NCBI GenBank assembly: GCA_040905445.1
Contig: JBBDRN010000029.1
Location: forward strand, 1-29,461
Source: SKPT01 sp040905445
Lineage (GTDB): Bacteria; Planctomycetota; Phycisphaerae; Phycisphaerales; Phycisphaeraceae
Direction of reading: 5' to 3'
DNA: 29,461 nt
The position numbers were made by a program, and so were the translations under genes. Under the pieces are notes generated by a model, which searched no databases, was not told the origin of the DNA, and saw nothing but the letters and a program-made list of their open reading frames with translations. Below are positions 14,500-23,477 of the stretch, piece after piece (the stretch's first letter is position 1; every line of letters starts with the position of its first letter).

Positions 14500-16395
14500 T
14501 CACGCCGAGTGCGTCCGCTGTGTCCCGCCCGCGTCCGCCTTCGCGGGCTCGGCGAGGTCGGCGGCGGGCACCCGCGCACGCACGTCGGCGAAGCGCTCTC
14601 GCTCCGGGTAATCGGGGATCTTGTCGAGGTGCTTTTGCACCGCCTCAAACGCGAAGATGCGGACGGTCGCGCCGCCCCCGCCCGCGCCACCGCCCCACGT
14701 TGCTTCGGGAACGAGACGGACGGCGGTGACGTCGCGCTCGATGCGAGCGCGCACGAGGCGCTGGATATTACACGTTTCATGGTGCGCGACGTGCCAGTGG
14801 CCGTCGGCGTCGCACGTTTCGATGCGGTACGCCTTGACGAGCGTCCCCGGCATCGCGCACCGGCTCGCGTCGAGCGGGTACGCGCACGGCATGCGCTTGT
14901 GGTGGTTAAGGTCTGAATCGAACGTGATGCGCAGCCCGCCCACGCGTGTCGGCGTGGTCCAGCTCAGCGTGATCGCATCGCCCGCCACGCCCTCCCACGC
15001 GTGCGCCTCGCCTTCGCGGTCGCGGTCGTGTCCATCGACGAGGCGCTCGGCGTGCTGGCCGTCGGCCTGCAGCGTGACACCAGCCATCAGCGCGTCCGCC
15101 GCGCGCGCCAGCCCCGGCAGATAGCAGTCGTCGTCCATCAGCGTCTGCTGAAGCTCGCCGAGGTGACGTTGGTACACGCCGCGCGGCGAGGTCCCATGCG
15201 CTACCGCCAGCGCCGCGGCCGTCCCTGCCGCCTGCCCGATGACCGCGCACGTCGCCATCACGCGCGTCGATGACAGCGCCGCGTGCGTCACGGAGATGTT
15301 GCGCCCCGCGAAGAGCAGGTTGTCGATCGCGCGGGAGTAGAGGCAGCGGTACGGGATGCCGTACGGGCTCGGCGCCGGGTGAAACAGTGTGGGCTTGCCC
15401 GGGTAGAGCAGGCCGGCGGGGTGGTGGTCGTCCATGGTCCAGCCGCCGAAGGCGACGACGTCGTCGAACCGCCCGCCGGCCTCGATGTCGTGCTGCGTGA
15501 GGATGTGGTCGCCCTCGTAGCGGCGGCTTTCGCGCTTGCCGGGCAGCCGGCCGATCCAGTAGAGCTCCCAGTTGGCGGCGCGGTCGCGTTCGGGCGCGCG
15601 GTTCTTGATGTAGTCCCAGATGCCGTAGGCGATCTTCATCAGCTCGTCGCGGATCGCCTCGGCGTCGTGGATGGTGTCGTCAATGCCGCCGACCTCGACC
15701 CACCAGAAGTTGCGCGCGTTCACGCCCTGCATCCGGTGCTCGAAGTCGGTCGGGCTGTCGAACTGGTACGCCCACGGCGGCGGCGTGAAGGGCTGCGGCG
15801 CGTCGGTGTTGCGCAGTTGGATGAGCAGGGAGTTGCCCATTGTCCGCCGGTCCGCCCCCGCCGGCTCGATGTCCTCGCCGAACTCGTCGCACGACTCGCG
15901 GCCCCAGCGGCAGGGCGCGCCCGTCAGCGGCGCGAGGATGCTGTCGCCCGAGCAGTCGATGAAGTGGCTCGCGGTCACGTGATGGAACGTCTGCGTCGTG
16001 AGCTGCCAGGCGGTGACGCTGACGATGTGGTTGTCCCGCGTCTCGGCGTCGAGGCAGGTGGTGTTGAGCAGGGGGGTGAGGTGCGGTTGGTGGAGGGCCT
16101 TGCCGTGGAGCACGCCGTCCCAGACCGGGTAGTTGCCCGCGGGGTTGCGGTGGAGGTTTTCGAGCTGGAGCTCTTCAAGGATGCCGGTCTCCTTGTTGTG
16201 CTTGCCATGGGCGCCGCAGATCCACATGCGGACTTCGGACGACGCGTTGCCGCCGAACATGGGGCGGTCGTGGATGATGAGCGTGCGGGCGTTGTGGCGT
16301 GCGCTGGCGAGGGCGGCGCAGAGGCCCGCCATACCGCCGCCGATGACGCAGATGTCGACGTGGTGGTGCTCGGTGTGGAGGGCGGGGTTGGGCAT
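14500..16395 (-). CDS. FAD-dependent oxidoreductase with C-terminal discoidin-like domain
   Basis: The 631-residue protein opens with the Rossmann FAD motif VIGGGMAGLCAALASARHNA (GxGxxG at 19-24) and MFGGNASSEVRMWICG, typical of the FAD-dependent oxidoreductase family of Pfam PF12831. A second conserved block near 385 (LLFAGRNISVTHAALSSTRV) closes the FAD site. The last 180 residues or so look like an F5/8 type C (discoidin-like) beta-sandwich, a common carbohydrate-binding fold. The substrate is unknown; such proteins are frequent in polysaccharide-utilising bacteria. It has no signal peptide. The start at ATG 16395 lies 6 nt after a -10 box (promoter at 16402-16430), so translation is probably leaderless. 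A Gly-rich loop (GGGAGGGG) sits in the tail domain. Confidence 0.85.
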   Translation of the reverse strand: MPNPALHTEHHHVDICVIGGGMAGLCAALASARHNARTLIIHDRPMFGGNASSEVRMWICGAHGKHNKETGILEELQLENLHRNPAGNYPVWDGVLHGKALHQPHLTPLLNTTCLDAETRDNHIVSVTAWQLTTQTFHHVTASHFIDCSGDSILAPLTGAPCRWGRESCDEFGEDIEPAGADRRTMGNSLLIQLRNTDAPQPFTPPPWAYQFDSPTDFEHRMQGVNARNFWWVEVGGIDDTIHDAEAIRDELMKIAYGIWDYIKNRAPERDRAANWELYWIGRLPGKRESRRYEGDHILTQHDIEAGGRFDDVVAFGGWTMDDHHPAGLLYPGKPTLFHPAPSPYGIPYRCLYSRAIDNLLFAGRNISVTHAALSSTRVMATCAVIGQAAGTAAALAVAHGTSPRGVYQRHLGELQQTLMDDDCYLPGLARAADALMAGVTLQADGQHAERLVDGHDRDREGEAHAWEGVAGDAITLSWTTPTRVGGLRITFDSDLNHHKRMPCAYPLDASRCAMPGTLVKAYRIETCDADGHWHVAHHETCNIQRLVRARIERDVTAVRLVPEATWGGGAGGGGATVRIFAFEAVQKHLDKIPDYPERERFADVRARVPAADLAEPAKADAGGTQRTHSA

Positions 16396-16401
16396 GGCGC
16401 C

Positions 16402-16430
16402 ATGTTAACGCGCGTGGCGCGCGCGTTTAA
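16402..16430 (-). promoter_or_regulatory. Promoter giving a leaderless transcript of the FAD oxidoreductase gene
   Basis: On the minus strand TTAAAC (16425-16430), 17 nt, then TAACAT (16402-16407). Only 6 nt (GGCGCC) separate the -10 box from the ATG, so transcription should start at or next to the start codon. Confidence 0.55.
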
Positions 16431-16439
16431 CCGCCACGT

Positions 16440-17978
16440 TCAAAACCCCGCGGCCTGGCCGTCCTTACGGTGGTCGGACCCGGCGGTGTACGTCCTGCCC
16501 GTGCGCTGGATGAGCTGCGCGCCGCCGAAGTAGACCGGGTCGTTGACGATCCGGTGGCCGCGCTGCTCGAGGCTGGCGACGACGGCGGGGTCGAACCCGG
16601 GCTCGAAGGCGAGGTTGAACTCCGGCGTCACGTGCCAGCGGGGCGCGTCGGACGTGGCCTGCGGATGTTGACCATCGCCGAAGCAGCGCAGGATCATCTG
16701 CACGTGGCCCTGGGCCTGCATGTGGCCGCCCATGACGCCGAACGCCATGGCCGGCTTGTCGCCGCGCGTGACGAAAGCGGGGATGATCGTGTGAAACGGG
16801 CGCTTGCCCCCGGCGACCTCGTTGGGGTGGCCGGGCTCGAGGGTGAAGCCGGCGGCGCGGTTCTGCATGCTGATGCCCGTGCCCGGGATGACGACGCCTG
16901 AGCCGAACCCCTCGTAGTTGGACTGGATGAACGAGACCATCATCCCGTCCGCGTCCGCGGCGGCGATGTAGACCGTGCCATGGTCGACCGCCACATCGCC
17001 CGCCGGGTGGTGCGCGGCGGCGAGCGTGATCGCGCGGGCGCGCTCGGCGAGGCGATCGCGGTCCAGCAGCCAGGCCGTGCTGACCCGCATGTGGTCCGGG
17101 TCGGCCACGTGCGCGAACGCGTCGGCAAAGGCGAGCTTCATCGCCTCGACCTGCAGGTGCACGCCGTCGGCGGTGTCGGTGCCGTGGCGGCGGATGTCCA
17201 GCGCTTCGAGAATCCCCAGCGCGATCAGTGCGGCAGCGCCCTGGCCGTTGGGCGGCAGCTCGTGGACGCGCACGTCGAAGTGATCGACGGCGATCGGCTC
17301 GACCCACTGCGTCTCATGCGCAGCGAGGTCGGCCTCTGACATGAGCCCACCCTGGGCGACCGCATCGTCGGCAATGCGCGTGGCGAGCTCGCCGTGGTAG
17401 AACGCTTCGCCGCGCGTGTCGCGGACCAGCTCAAGGGTGCGGGCGAGCGATTCGCAGGCGAAGTGCTCGCCCGCGGCGGGCGCGCGGCCGGCGACGAGGA
17501 ACGTGTCGCACCACGCGGGAAAGTCGCGATAGACGTCGGCGGCGTCGGCCCACTGGCGGGCGATGATGGGCGAGACGGGGAAGCCGCGGCGGGCGTAGTG
17601 GATCGCCGGCTCGAACAGCGCGCCGAAGTCCAGCCGCCCGAGGCGAGCGTGGAGCGTCGACCAGAGATCGACGCAGCCGGGGACGGTGATGGCGTCCCAG
17701 CCGCGGCGCGGCATGGCGGCCTGGCCGGCAAATCGCTCCGGGCTGAGCGCGGCCGGCGATCGGCCCGATCCGTTGAGCCCGTGCATGCGCCCGCCGTCGT
17801 GCACGATCGCGAACGCGTCCGAGCCGAGGCCGTTGCAGACGGGCTCGACGACCGTCAGCGCGATGGCCGTCGCGATCGCGGCGTCGACCGCGTTGCCACC
17901 CTGGCGCAGGATGTGCACGCCCGCCTGCGTGGCCAGCGGCTGCGAGGTGGCGACGAGGTTGTCGGCGTAGACATGCAT
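16440..17978 (-). CDS. Gamma-glutamyltransferase family protein (Ntn hydrolase)
   Basis: This 512-residue protein belongs to the gamma-glutamyltranspeptidase family, whose single chain cuts itself to expose a catalytic threonine. The likely cleavage and nucleophile site is DHGTVYIAAADADG, with Thr335. Other family marks are LRQGGNAVDAAIATA (24-38), LPPNGQG (241-247) and VMGGHMQAQGHVQ in the small subunit. Family members hydrolyse glutathione or related gamma-glutamyl compounds; some cytosolic ones act on amides such as oxamate. No signal peptide is present, so a periplasmic glutathionase is less likely. The start ATG 17978 has AGGG upstream. It precedes the FAD oxidoreductase by 44 bp, but that gap holds a separate promoter. 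Confidence 0.9.
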   Translation of the reverse strand: MHVYADNLVATSQPLATQAGVHILRQGGNAVDAAIATAIALTVVEPVCNGLGSDAFAIVHDGGRMHGLNGSGRSPAALSPERFAGQAAMPRRGWDAITVPGCVDLWSTLHARLGRLDFGALFEPAIHYARRGFPVSPIIARQWADAADVYRDFPAWCDTFLVAGRAPAAGEHFACESLARTLELVRDTRGEAFYHGELATRIADDAVAQGGLMSEADLAAHETQWVEPIAVDHFDVRVHELPPNGQGAAALIALGILEALDIRRHGTDTADGVHLQVEAMKLAFADAFAHVADPDHMRVSTAWLLDRDRLAERARAITLAAAHHPAGDVAVDHGTVYIAAADADGMMVSFIQSNYEGFGSGVVIPGTGISMQNRAAGFTLEPGHPNEVAGGKRPFHTIIPAFVTRGDKPAMAFGVMGGHMQAQGHVQMILRCFGDGQHPQATSDAPRWHVTPEFNLAFEPGFDPAVVASLEQRGHRIVNDPVYFGGAQLIQRTGRTYTAGSDHRKDGQAAGF

Positions 17979-18034
17979 GCGTTGGCGGTCCCTGGGAGAA
18001 TGCCGGTGGTGACGATGATTCCAACAGGATTGTT

Positions 18035-18220
18035 TATTGACCTCCCGATGGTCAAAGCGCGGCCGGCGCCTCGGCTCCTAATCCTAATCCTGATTCCTAA
18101 TCCTAATCCTCTTGTAAGCTCGTGCCGGTCGTGAAGTTGTGTTAACCCGGATTAGGAATCAGGATTAGGATTAGGATTAGGAAGCTCCGACGGTGCGCTT
18201 TCACCATCGGGAGATCAATA
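18035..18220. repeat. 186-bp palindromic element with CCTAAT repeats, copy 2
   Basis: The outer ends are inverted repeats: TATTGACCTCCCGATGG at 18035 and its near-perfect reverse ending at 18220. AAAGCGC/GCGCTTT continues the match inward. The inner arms carry TCCTAATCCTAATCCTGATT and the reverse, AATCAGGATTAGGATTAGG. A unique centre of about 36 bp includes TTGTAAGCTCGTGCC. The whole can fold into one long hairpin. It sits directly upstream of the gamma-glutamyltransferase gene. Confidence 0.8.
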
Positions 18221-18264
18221 GCCGCTGCGCCCACGCGACGCTTGCCTCCTTCGTGGCCACCCGC

Positions 18265-19401
18265 CTACGTCGCCTGCACCGCCGCATCGAGCTCGTCGAC
18301 GCCCACCGCCGCGACAAGCTCGCGCGGCGTGTGCCACTGCAACCGATCGCCGAAGCGGTCATCAAGGCGGCGCAGCACCTCCTCGAGCACCTTGAAGCCC
18401 AGCCCGGTGTTGAGGCAGTTCAGCGTCTGGCCATGGACCGTGAAGACGATGGAGCGCCCCACCTCCGCGTCCTCGATGAACTGCCCCGCTTCCAGGTCGT
18501 GCGTCATCAGCCGGTCGACCGCCATCGCCTCGCTGCCCCGGCCGTGGTGATAGAACCAGAGCGGGTCGATGATGCTGTGCATGTCGAACACGCGGACGGG
18601 CGGCGACTGGCCGCTGGCGGGTGCGCGGTAGGTGGCCTCCGGCGCCCGGCGGTTGCGCGACGCGTCGCTCAGCGGCGGCGAGCCGCTGAAGATGAAGCTG
18701 TCACCCGTATCACCCGTATCAGGCGTGGCGGGCGTGGCGGTGGGTGTGGCGGGGGCGGGGGTGAATTCGCGTTCGACCGCGAGCAGGACCTCGCCGATTA
18801 CGTCGCGGAAGTGGCCGTTGGTGATGCTCTGGCCCCGGGCGATGTTGGACGGGTCCGGCATGCCGCCCAGCGTCAGCCCGTGGGCCTCGATGCCGACGTT
18901 GCGCAGAATTTGGTACGCCATGCGCAGGTACGCCGCCAGCTCCTCGGTGCGCCTCTCGCGGCAGAGATAGCTGATCCAATGCGTCTCGGCGTGGGGCAGC
19001 AGCGCGCCATGCTCGGGCAGGATCGCCATCGTGTGCGTCAGCACCTCCGGCGTGATGTCGAAGCGCGGCCCGATGCGGTCACGCACGATTGCGTTCATGC
19101 GCGCCAGCTCGTCGTCGCTGTAGCCGCGTACGTGCTGGTCGATGCGCCCCCACCCGGCGGGAAACGGCAGGTAGGTGAACTTCCCGCGAACGCCGTGGCG
19201 CTCTGTGATGTCCGCCAGCCGTTCGAGCTCGTCGAGCCGGAAGCGCGGGTTGCGCTCCAGCTCACGCCATCCGAAGACATGGTCGCGCTCGGACGGCTCG
19301 TAGCCGAACATCTCGTGCTGTGCCCGGCTCATGTAGATTGCGTTGACCGGGATGTCGTCGACGATCAGGCAGGCACGAATGGGGGCGGCAGTGTCGGGCA
19401 T
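18265..19401 (-). CDS. NodB-like (polysaccharide deacetylase fold) protein
   Basis: I read a 378-residue protein starting at ATG 19401. The N-terminus IRACLIVDDIPVNAIYM gives an aspartate pair (D15, D16) where polysaccharide deacetylases have their motif 1. LLPHAETHW gives H137-x3-H141, like the zinc-binding histidines of motif 2. A C-terminal block (VFDMHSIIDPLWFYHHGRG, SIVFTVHGQTLN) is conserved-looking. The fold assignment is an inference from these motifs; the substrate could be an acetylated or amidated carbohydrate. Residues 215-234 are a Thr-Ala-Pro and Thr-Gly-Asp low-complexity insert from a simple repeat in the DNA (18699-18760). A much longer open frame upstream overlaps the divergent esterase and is not real. 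It has no clear ribosome site. Confidence 0.65.
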   Translation of the reverse strand: MPDTAAPIRACLIVDDIPVNAIYMSRAQHEMFGYEPSERDHVFGWRELERNPRFRLDELERLADITERHGVRGKFTYLPFPAGWGRIDQHVRGYSDDELARMNAIVRDRIGPRFDITPEVLTHTMAILPEHGALLPHAETHWISYLCRERRTEELAAYLRMAYQILRNVGIEAHGLTLGGMPDPSNIARGQSITNGHFRDVIGEVLLAVEREFTPAPATPTATPATPDTGDTGDSFIFSGSPPLSDASRNRRAPEATYRAPASGQSPPVRVFDMHSIIDPLWFYHHGRGSEAMAVDRLMTHDLEAGQFIEDAEVGRSIVFTVHGQTLNCLNTGLGFKVLEEVLRRLDDRFGDRLQWHTPRELVAAVGVDELDAAVQAT

Positions 19402-19512
19402 GGAACGGCTCGCTGGAGTGTGGCAGGGGCGCCGGGATGGCGGCGGCGGGAACATGGTACCGCCACGGCCGGGCTCCGTGCGAAGAGGGTGCGGGCGCCC
19501 TTGGATCCGTAG

Positions 19513-19527
19513 GGTCCGCTGCGGACC
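19513..19527. repeat. Palindromic REP-like motif
   Basis: GGTCCGCTGCGGACC is a perfect 7-bp inverted repeat around one base. It sits in a 219-bp gap between divergent genes with more short palindromes on both sides (GGGCGCCC at about 19487; GGTGCCC and GGGCACC further right). No gene is seen in the gap. Confidence 0.5.
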
Positions 19528-19608
19528 TGTGGACCGCGGGTGCCCACGGAGGGCTTGCCCACCCAGCCTGGGCCTCAGCCCTGGGCACCGACGCTCGCCC
19601 TCCGGGGT

Positions 19609-19614
19609 TAGAAT
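19609..19614 (+). promoter_or_regulatory. -10-like box just before the esterase gene (leaderless type)
   Basis: TAGAAT ends 6 nt before the ATG (TAGAATGG-N4-ATG), the same geometry as at 11173. No ribosome site and no good -35 hexamer were found. Confidence 0.4.
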
Positions 19615-19620
19615 GGCCCC

Positions 19621-21594
19621 ATGCTCTACGAATCGCTGGTTGCACGAGCGGCGGAGTTTTCCAGTCAGGCCCTCTTCGAGCTGCCCGACGCGGCGACGTG
19701 GCGTCAGCGGCTGCCCGAGCGCCGTCGGCAGTGGCGCGAGATGCTTGGCCTCGATCCCCTGCCCGAGCGCGGCGACCTGCACGCCACCATCACCGGCCGA
19801 CTCGAGCGCGACGACTACCTCGTCGAGAAGCTGCACTACCAGCCGCTGCCCGGCTGCCGCGTCGCCGCCAATCTCTACCTGCCCGCACACCGCGAGGGTC
19901 GGCTGCCCGCCGTGCTCTACGTCTGCGGCCACTCCCCGCGCGCCAAGTTCCACTACCAGCCGCACGGCCGCTGGTTCGCCCGCCATGGCTACGCGTGCAT
20001 GGTCCTCGACACCATCTGGGCCGGCGAGTGCGACGGCCTGCACCACGGCGTCTACCACCAGAACCGCTGGCACTGGTACAGCCAGGGTTACACCCCCGCC
20101 GGCGTCGAGGTCTGGGCCGCCATGCGCGCGCTCGATTACCTCGAAACACGCGACGACATCGATGCGACGCGCTTCGGGATCACCGGCAACTCCGGCGGCG
20201 GGTCGATCTCCTGGTTCACCGGCGCGGCCGACGAACGCCTCAAGGCCGTCGCCCCCTCGTGCCAGACCGGCACCGTCTACCAGCACCTCCGCGAGCGCAC
20301 ACTCGACAACCACTGCGACTGCACCTACTGGACCAACACCTGCGGCTGGGACCTGGCCGACGTCGCCGCGACGATCGCGCCGCGCCCGCTGTTGATCGCC
20401 GCCCAGCGTGAGGACGTCTACTTCCGCGCCTACGCCTATCACGACGTCTTCGAACGGGCCAGCCGCGTCTATCGCCTGCTCGGGGTAAGTGAGCGCATCG
20501 AGCTGGTCGAGGACGGGGCGGTGCACGGCTACACGCCACGCACGCGGCAGGGCATCTTCTCGTGGTTCGACGTCCACCTGCGCGGCGGCAGCGGCGCGGT
20601 GACCGATGACGTCGACGACCGCGACGACCGCGACACCGACTTGGCGGTGTACCCGGCCATGAAGCCGCCGGCCGAGGATCGAATGAGGGACGTCGATCGC
20701 CTGCTGATCGCGCTGCCCAAACCGCCCGCGATCACGACCGGCGACGCGTGGCGAACTCACCAGCGCGACGCGCTGGCGCGGTTGAAGGCGACGACGCTGC
20801 GGCCGACGCTCGCGGCCATCCAGGGGGCAATGCCCGCGGTGGCGGCCTACGCGCGCGGCACCGGCCAGGGCTGGCGCTATCGACGGTACGAGTTCGACGT
20901 CGAGCCGGGCCTGCGCCTCTGCGCCCACCTCGCCACGCCGGTCGGTGCGGCGGCAACGCGTCTACTCGTCGCGCCGTTGGCCGCCGATGCCCGTCTCGGC
21001 GCGGTGATGACCACCTTCAAGGACGTCGACCCCGGGGCGGGCACCGCCCTTGCCGCCGTCGAGGTGCGCGGCCGGGGGAACACCTCGATCGGCCCCGGGC
21101 TCGAATGGTCGCTGCGCCGCGGCTACCCGCTGCTCGGGCAGACGCTGCCGGAGCGCCAGGTCTACGACCTGCTCCTCGCCGTCCGCGTTCTCCGCGCGCA
21201 GCTCACTGCGGGTGCGGGCGACATCGGCGTAGCCGTCTACGGCCGCGGCTGGGACGCGGCGCTGGCGGTCTACGCGGCCCTGGTCGACGACACCATCGGC
21301 GAGCTCGTGCTCGAGCAGCCGATCGCGACGCACTGGGACGGTGGGCCCGAGCTGTTGGCCGTGCTGAAGGTCGGCGACCTGCCGCACAACCTCGCCCTCG
21401 CCTGTCCGCGCCCGGTGACCTTCGTGGGCGAGGAGCCGGCCGCGTACGCCTGGACGCGCTCCGTGTACGAGGCGTGCGGCCTGGGCGACCGGGTGCGCGT
21501 CCAGGCGAGCATGGCCTCATGGGCCGGGGGTGGCCAAACGCTCGGCAGCGCATCGGCATCGGAAGACGCGGGCGACGTTGCGGTGATGAGGTAA
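19621..21594 (+). CDS. Two-domain alpha/beta-hydrolase, acetylxylan-esterase-like
   Basis: The protein has 657 residues. Its first half (about 1-325) is a complete alpha/beta hydrolase: oxyanion-side motif VLYVCGHSPRAKF (98-110), nucleophile elbow GNSGGG with S191, probable acid D265 in AAQREDVYF, and H302 in GAVHGYTP. The family includes acetylxylan esterases and related carbohydrate esterases, so removal of acyl groups from plant or algal polysaccharides is likely. An acidic low-complexity stretch (TDDVDDRDDRDTD) links to a second half (about 375-650) that again looks like an alpha/beta hydrolase. Its elbow reads YGRGWDAA, without serine, so it is probably a non-catalytic partner domain. 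No signal peptide. It is transcribed divergently from the NodB-like gene. Confidence 0.8.
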   Translation: MLYESLVARAAEFSSQALFELPDAATWRQRLPERRRQWREMLGLDPLPERGDLHATITGRLERDDYLVEKLHYQPLPGCRVAANLYLPAHREGRLPAVLYVCGHSPRAKFHYQPHGRWFARHGYACMVLDTIWAGECDGLHHGVYHQNRWHWYSQGYTPAGVEVWAAMRALDYLETRDDIDATRFGITGNSGGGSISWFTGAADERLKAVAPSCQTGTVYQHLRERTLDNHCDCTYWTNTCGWDLADVAATIAPRPLLIAAQREDVYFRAYAYHDVFERASRVYRLLGVSERIELVEDGAVHGYTPRTRQGIFSWFDVHLRGGSGAVTDDVDDRDDRDTDLAVYPAMKPPAEDRMRDVDRLLIALPKPPAITTGDAWRTHQRDALARLKATTLRPTLAAIQGAMPAVAAYARGTGQGWRYRRYEFDVEPGLRLCAHLATPVGAAATRLLVAPLAADARLGAVMTTFKDVDPGAGTALAAVEVRGRGNTSIGPGLEWSLRRGYPLLGQTLPERQVYDLLLAVRVLRAQLTAGAGDIGVAVYGRGWDAALAVYAALVDDTIGELVLEQPIATHWDGGPELLAVLKVGDLPHNLALACPRPVTFVGEEPAAYAWTRSVYEACGLGDRVRVQASMASWAGGGQTLGSASASEDAGDVAVMR

Positions 21595-21611
21595 GACGCC
21601 CGGCCCGTGGT

Positions 21612-21625
21612 CCCCGGCAACGGGG
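21612..21625. terminator. Short hairpin between convergent genes
   Basis: CCCCG-GCAA-CGGGG forms a 5-bp stem with a GNRA tetraloop in the 36-bp gap between the esterase stop and the kinase-like gene's stop. There is no T tract, so it is only a possible two-way terminator. Confidence 0.3.
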
Positions 21626-21630
21626 CTCGC

Positions 21631-22464
21631 TCAGGACCGGCGTGAAGCCCGGGCGCGCGGCCGCGTGCCGCCGGCGCTCCCCGCGCCGCGTCGCTGCTCC
21701 GCGAGCGTCGGCTCGATCAGCTCGGCCAGGTGCTCGGCATTGTCCCCAGGGTCAGCGTCGGTGTCGATCTCGATCAGCCGGCTCGCCAGGCGCGCCGTGC
21801 GGATGGCCTCGGCAGCGAGCCGATCGCATTCCGCCAGGCGGTGCATCAGCGCCCTCGCTTCGGCGGGCGTCGCCCGGTGGTGCAGCCACAGCCGGCACGG
21901 CTCTTCCGGGCCCAGGCCTGCGCGGCAGCGGATCCGCGCCAACGCCGTGTCCGGGTCCGTCCGGACGCGGACGATGATCCGCCGCGGCTGACGCGCCAGC
22001 GCCCGGGCGGCCGCCTGCAGCACGCGATCGCGGTAGGCACCGCCGATCATGATGATCGGCCAGAGGTGGTGCATCAGGCCCTCGTCCAGGATGAGCGCAT
22101 CGTCCGGCGCCAGCCGGCCGAGCGCGCGCGTCTGGCGCGCCCACCCGAGCAGCCGCCGGGCGCGATTCAGTCGCTCGCCGGCGTTGAGCGGCCGACACGT
22201 CGCCGTCAGCGCCAGGACGCTGGCGTAGACCCGCGGGTGCGTGGCCGCGTCCAGGGCCAGTGCGGCAGGCTTGAGCCGCTCGTGCACCCGGGTGGCCGCG
22301 GGCTCGTGCACCCGCCGCAGCCGGTCGCTGCGGAGGATCCAGTCGTCGATGCGCGGCCGCATGCGGCAGGTGTAGCCGCGGCGCTCCAGCCGGTCGGCGA
22401 GGCCGCGTGCCACGGTCGACTTGCCGCCGCCGAGCAGGCCCATGAACTCGATGATGGTGGACAT
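21631..22464 (-). CDS. P-loop kinase-like protein
   Basis: The 277-residue protein starts at ATG 22464 with a Walker A motif, GLLGGGKST (9-17). It continues with GLADRLERRGYTCRMRPR, a DEG motif in ALILDEGLMHHLWPI, and RIIVRVRTDPDTALARIRCR, which resembles the lid region of nucleoside and nucleotide kinases. It probably phosphorylates a small molecule or sugar, or binds ATP in a polysaccharide or nucleotide pathway; the substrate is unknown. The C-terminus is basic and of low complexity. No ribosome site is visible; the upstream DNA is C-rich. It is convergent with the esterase and divergent from the CPBP protease gene. Confidence 0.7.
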   Translation of the reverse strand: MSTIIEFMGLLGGGKSTVARGLADRLERRGYTCRMRPRIDDWILRSDRLRRVHEPAATRVHERLKPAALALDAATHPRVYASVLALTATCRPLNAGERLNRARRLLGWARQTRALGRLAPDDALILDEGLMHHLWPIIMIGGAYRDRVLQAAARALARQPRRIIVRVRTDPDTALARIRCRAGLGPEEPCRLWLHHRATPAEARALMHRLAECDRLAAEAIRTARLASRLIEIDTDADPGDNAEHLAELIEPTLAEQRRGAGSAGGTRPRARASRRS

Positions 22465-22574
22465 AGGGGGTGGGGGGTTCGGGATTGGGGGCCTGATGAT
22501 GATTGCGGGGCGGGCGGGCGGCTCCACGGGCGGCGCGGGGTTTTGAACGCCCTTTGGACTGTATGCTGGCGCGG

Positions 22575-23453
22575 ATGCCGATGTGGGCCGAGATGTTGGT
22601 GCTGTTTGCCGCCGGCGGGGTGGCGCTGGCGGTGTTCGCGTGGCGCGGGTGCCTGCGTCGCGATGCGCTGCGCGGCGGGCCGACACGGCGGACGGGGCTC
22701 GGCCCCGCGGACCTCGCGATGGGGCTGGGCCTGTGGCTCGTCGGGCAGGCGCTGGCGGGATTGGTGATCGTCGACCTGCTTGGCGTGGAGCGCGAGGGGG
22801 GGCTGGTGTCGGCGGAATCGCCGCTGTCCCAGGGACAGTTCGTCCTGCTGAGCCAGGTGCTGGTCTACCTGCTGCCCGTCGGCTACGCCGTCCTGCGCGT
22901 CGGCGTGTGGCAGGGGTTCCGGCGAGGGTCGCGCGAGCTGGGGCTCCTGCCGCGCGGCGGCTGGGGCGAGGCGCGGCTGACCGGGCTGGCGATCCTCGGC
23001 GGTCTGCCGGTGGTGGCGGCGGTGCTGCTGGTGACGCGCCTGGTCAGTGAGCTGCTCGGCCTGCCGACACCCCCGATCGCCCACAACGTGCTGGAGTACA
23101 TCCGTACCATGGACGCGGGGGGAGAATTCATTCTGTTGGTGGTCGCGGTGGTGGTCGTGGCGGCCGTGGTCGAGGAGATCGTCTTCCGCGGCCTGGTGCA
23201 GAGTTCGCTTGCGGGGGCCATGCAAGGGCATCGACGGTGGACGGTGGTGTTGATCGCGGCGACTCTGTTTGCGGGCATCCATTTTCAGTACGTCAACGGG
23301 GTGCCGGCGTGGCAGGGCCTGCCCGGCTTGTTCGTCCTGGGCGTGATGCTCGGGTGGGTGTACGAGCGCAGCGGAAGCCTCTGGCCGGCCATCGGCCTGC
23401 ATGGTGCGTTCAACGCGCTCAACGTGCTGCTGGTGCGCGTGGGGGAGCTTTAG
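22575..23453 (+). CDS. CPBP family intramembrane metalloprotease
   Basis: The protein has about 292 residues and several membrane helices. It carries the three CPBP (Abi/CAAX protease-like) motifs: EE-x3-R in VVEEIVFRG, F-x3-H in LFAGIHF, and H-x3-N in GLHGAFNAL. These residues hold the catalytic metal. Bacterial members cleave or process membrane peptides and are often tied to bacteriocin immunity or protein maturation, but the function here is unknown. The start may be ATG 22563, 22575 or 22581; I chose 22575 because TATGCT at 22562-22567 would act as a -10 box 7 nt before it. A lipase-like lipoprotein gene follows within 25 bp, so the two probably form an operon. Confidence 0.85.
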   Translation: MPMWAEMLVLFAAGGVALAVFAWRGCLRRDALRGGPTRRTGLGPADLAMGLGLWLVGQALAGLVIVDLLGVEREGGLVSAESPLSQGQFVLLSQVLVYLLPVGYAVLRVGVWQGFRRGSRELGLLPRGGWGEARLTGLAILGGLPVVAAVLLVTRLVSELLGLPTPPIAHNVLEYIRTMDAGGEFILLVVAVVVVAAVVEEIVFRGLVQSSLAGAMQGHRRWTVVLIAATLFAGIHFQYVNGVPAWQGLPGLFVLGVMLGWVYERSGSLWPAIGLHGAFNALNVLLVRVGEL

Positions 23454-23477
23454 GCGCGGGTGATCGGGTGTTGCGGT

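Noticed and set aside
18062..18182. CRISPR-like regular repeats (CCTAATCC units)
   Set aside because: The units are contiguous 6-bp repeats in inverted halves without spacers, so it is a palindromic repeat.
19402..20928. Long upstream extension of the NodB-like gene's reading frame, antisense to the esterase gene
   Set aside because: It is a high-GC shadow frame; its protein is low in complexity, and the conserved start region lies at 19401.
22543..22567. TTGAAC as the -35 element of the CPBP gene
   Set aside because: Only 13 nt separate it from TATGCT, too short for a sigma70 promoter.
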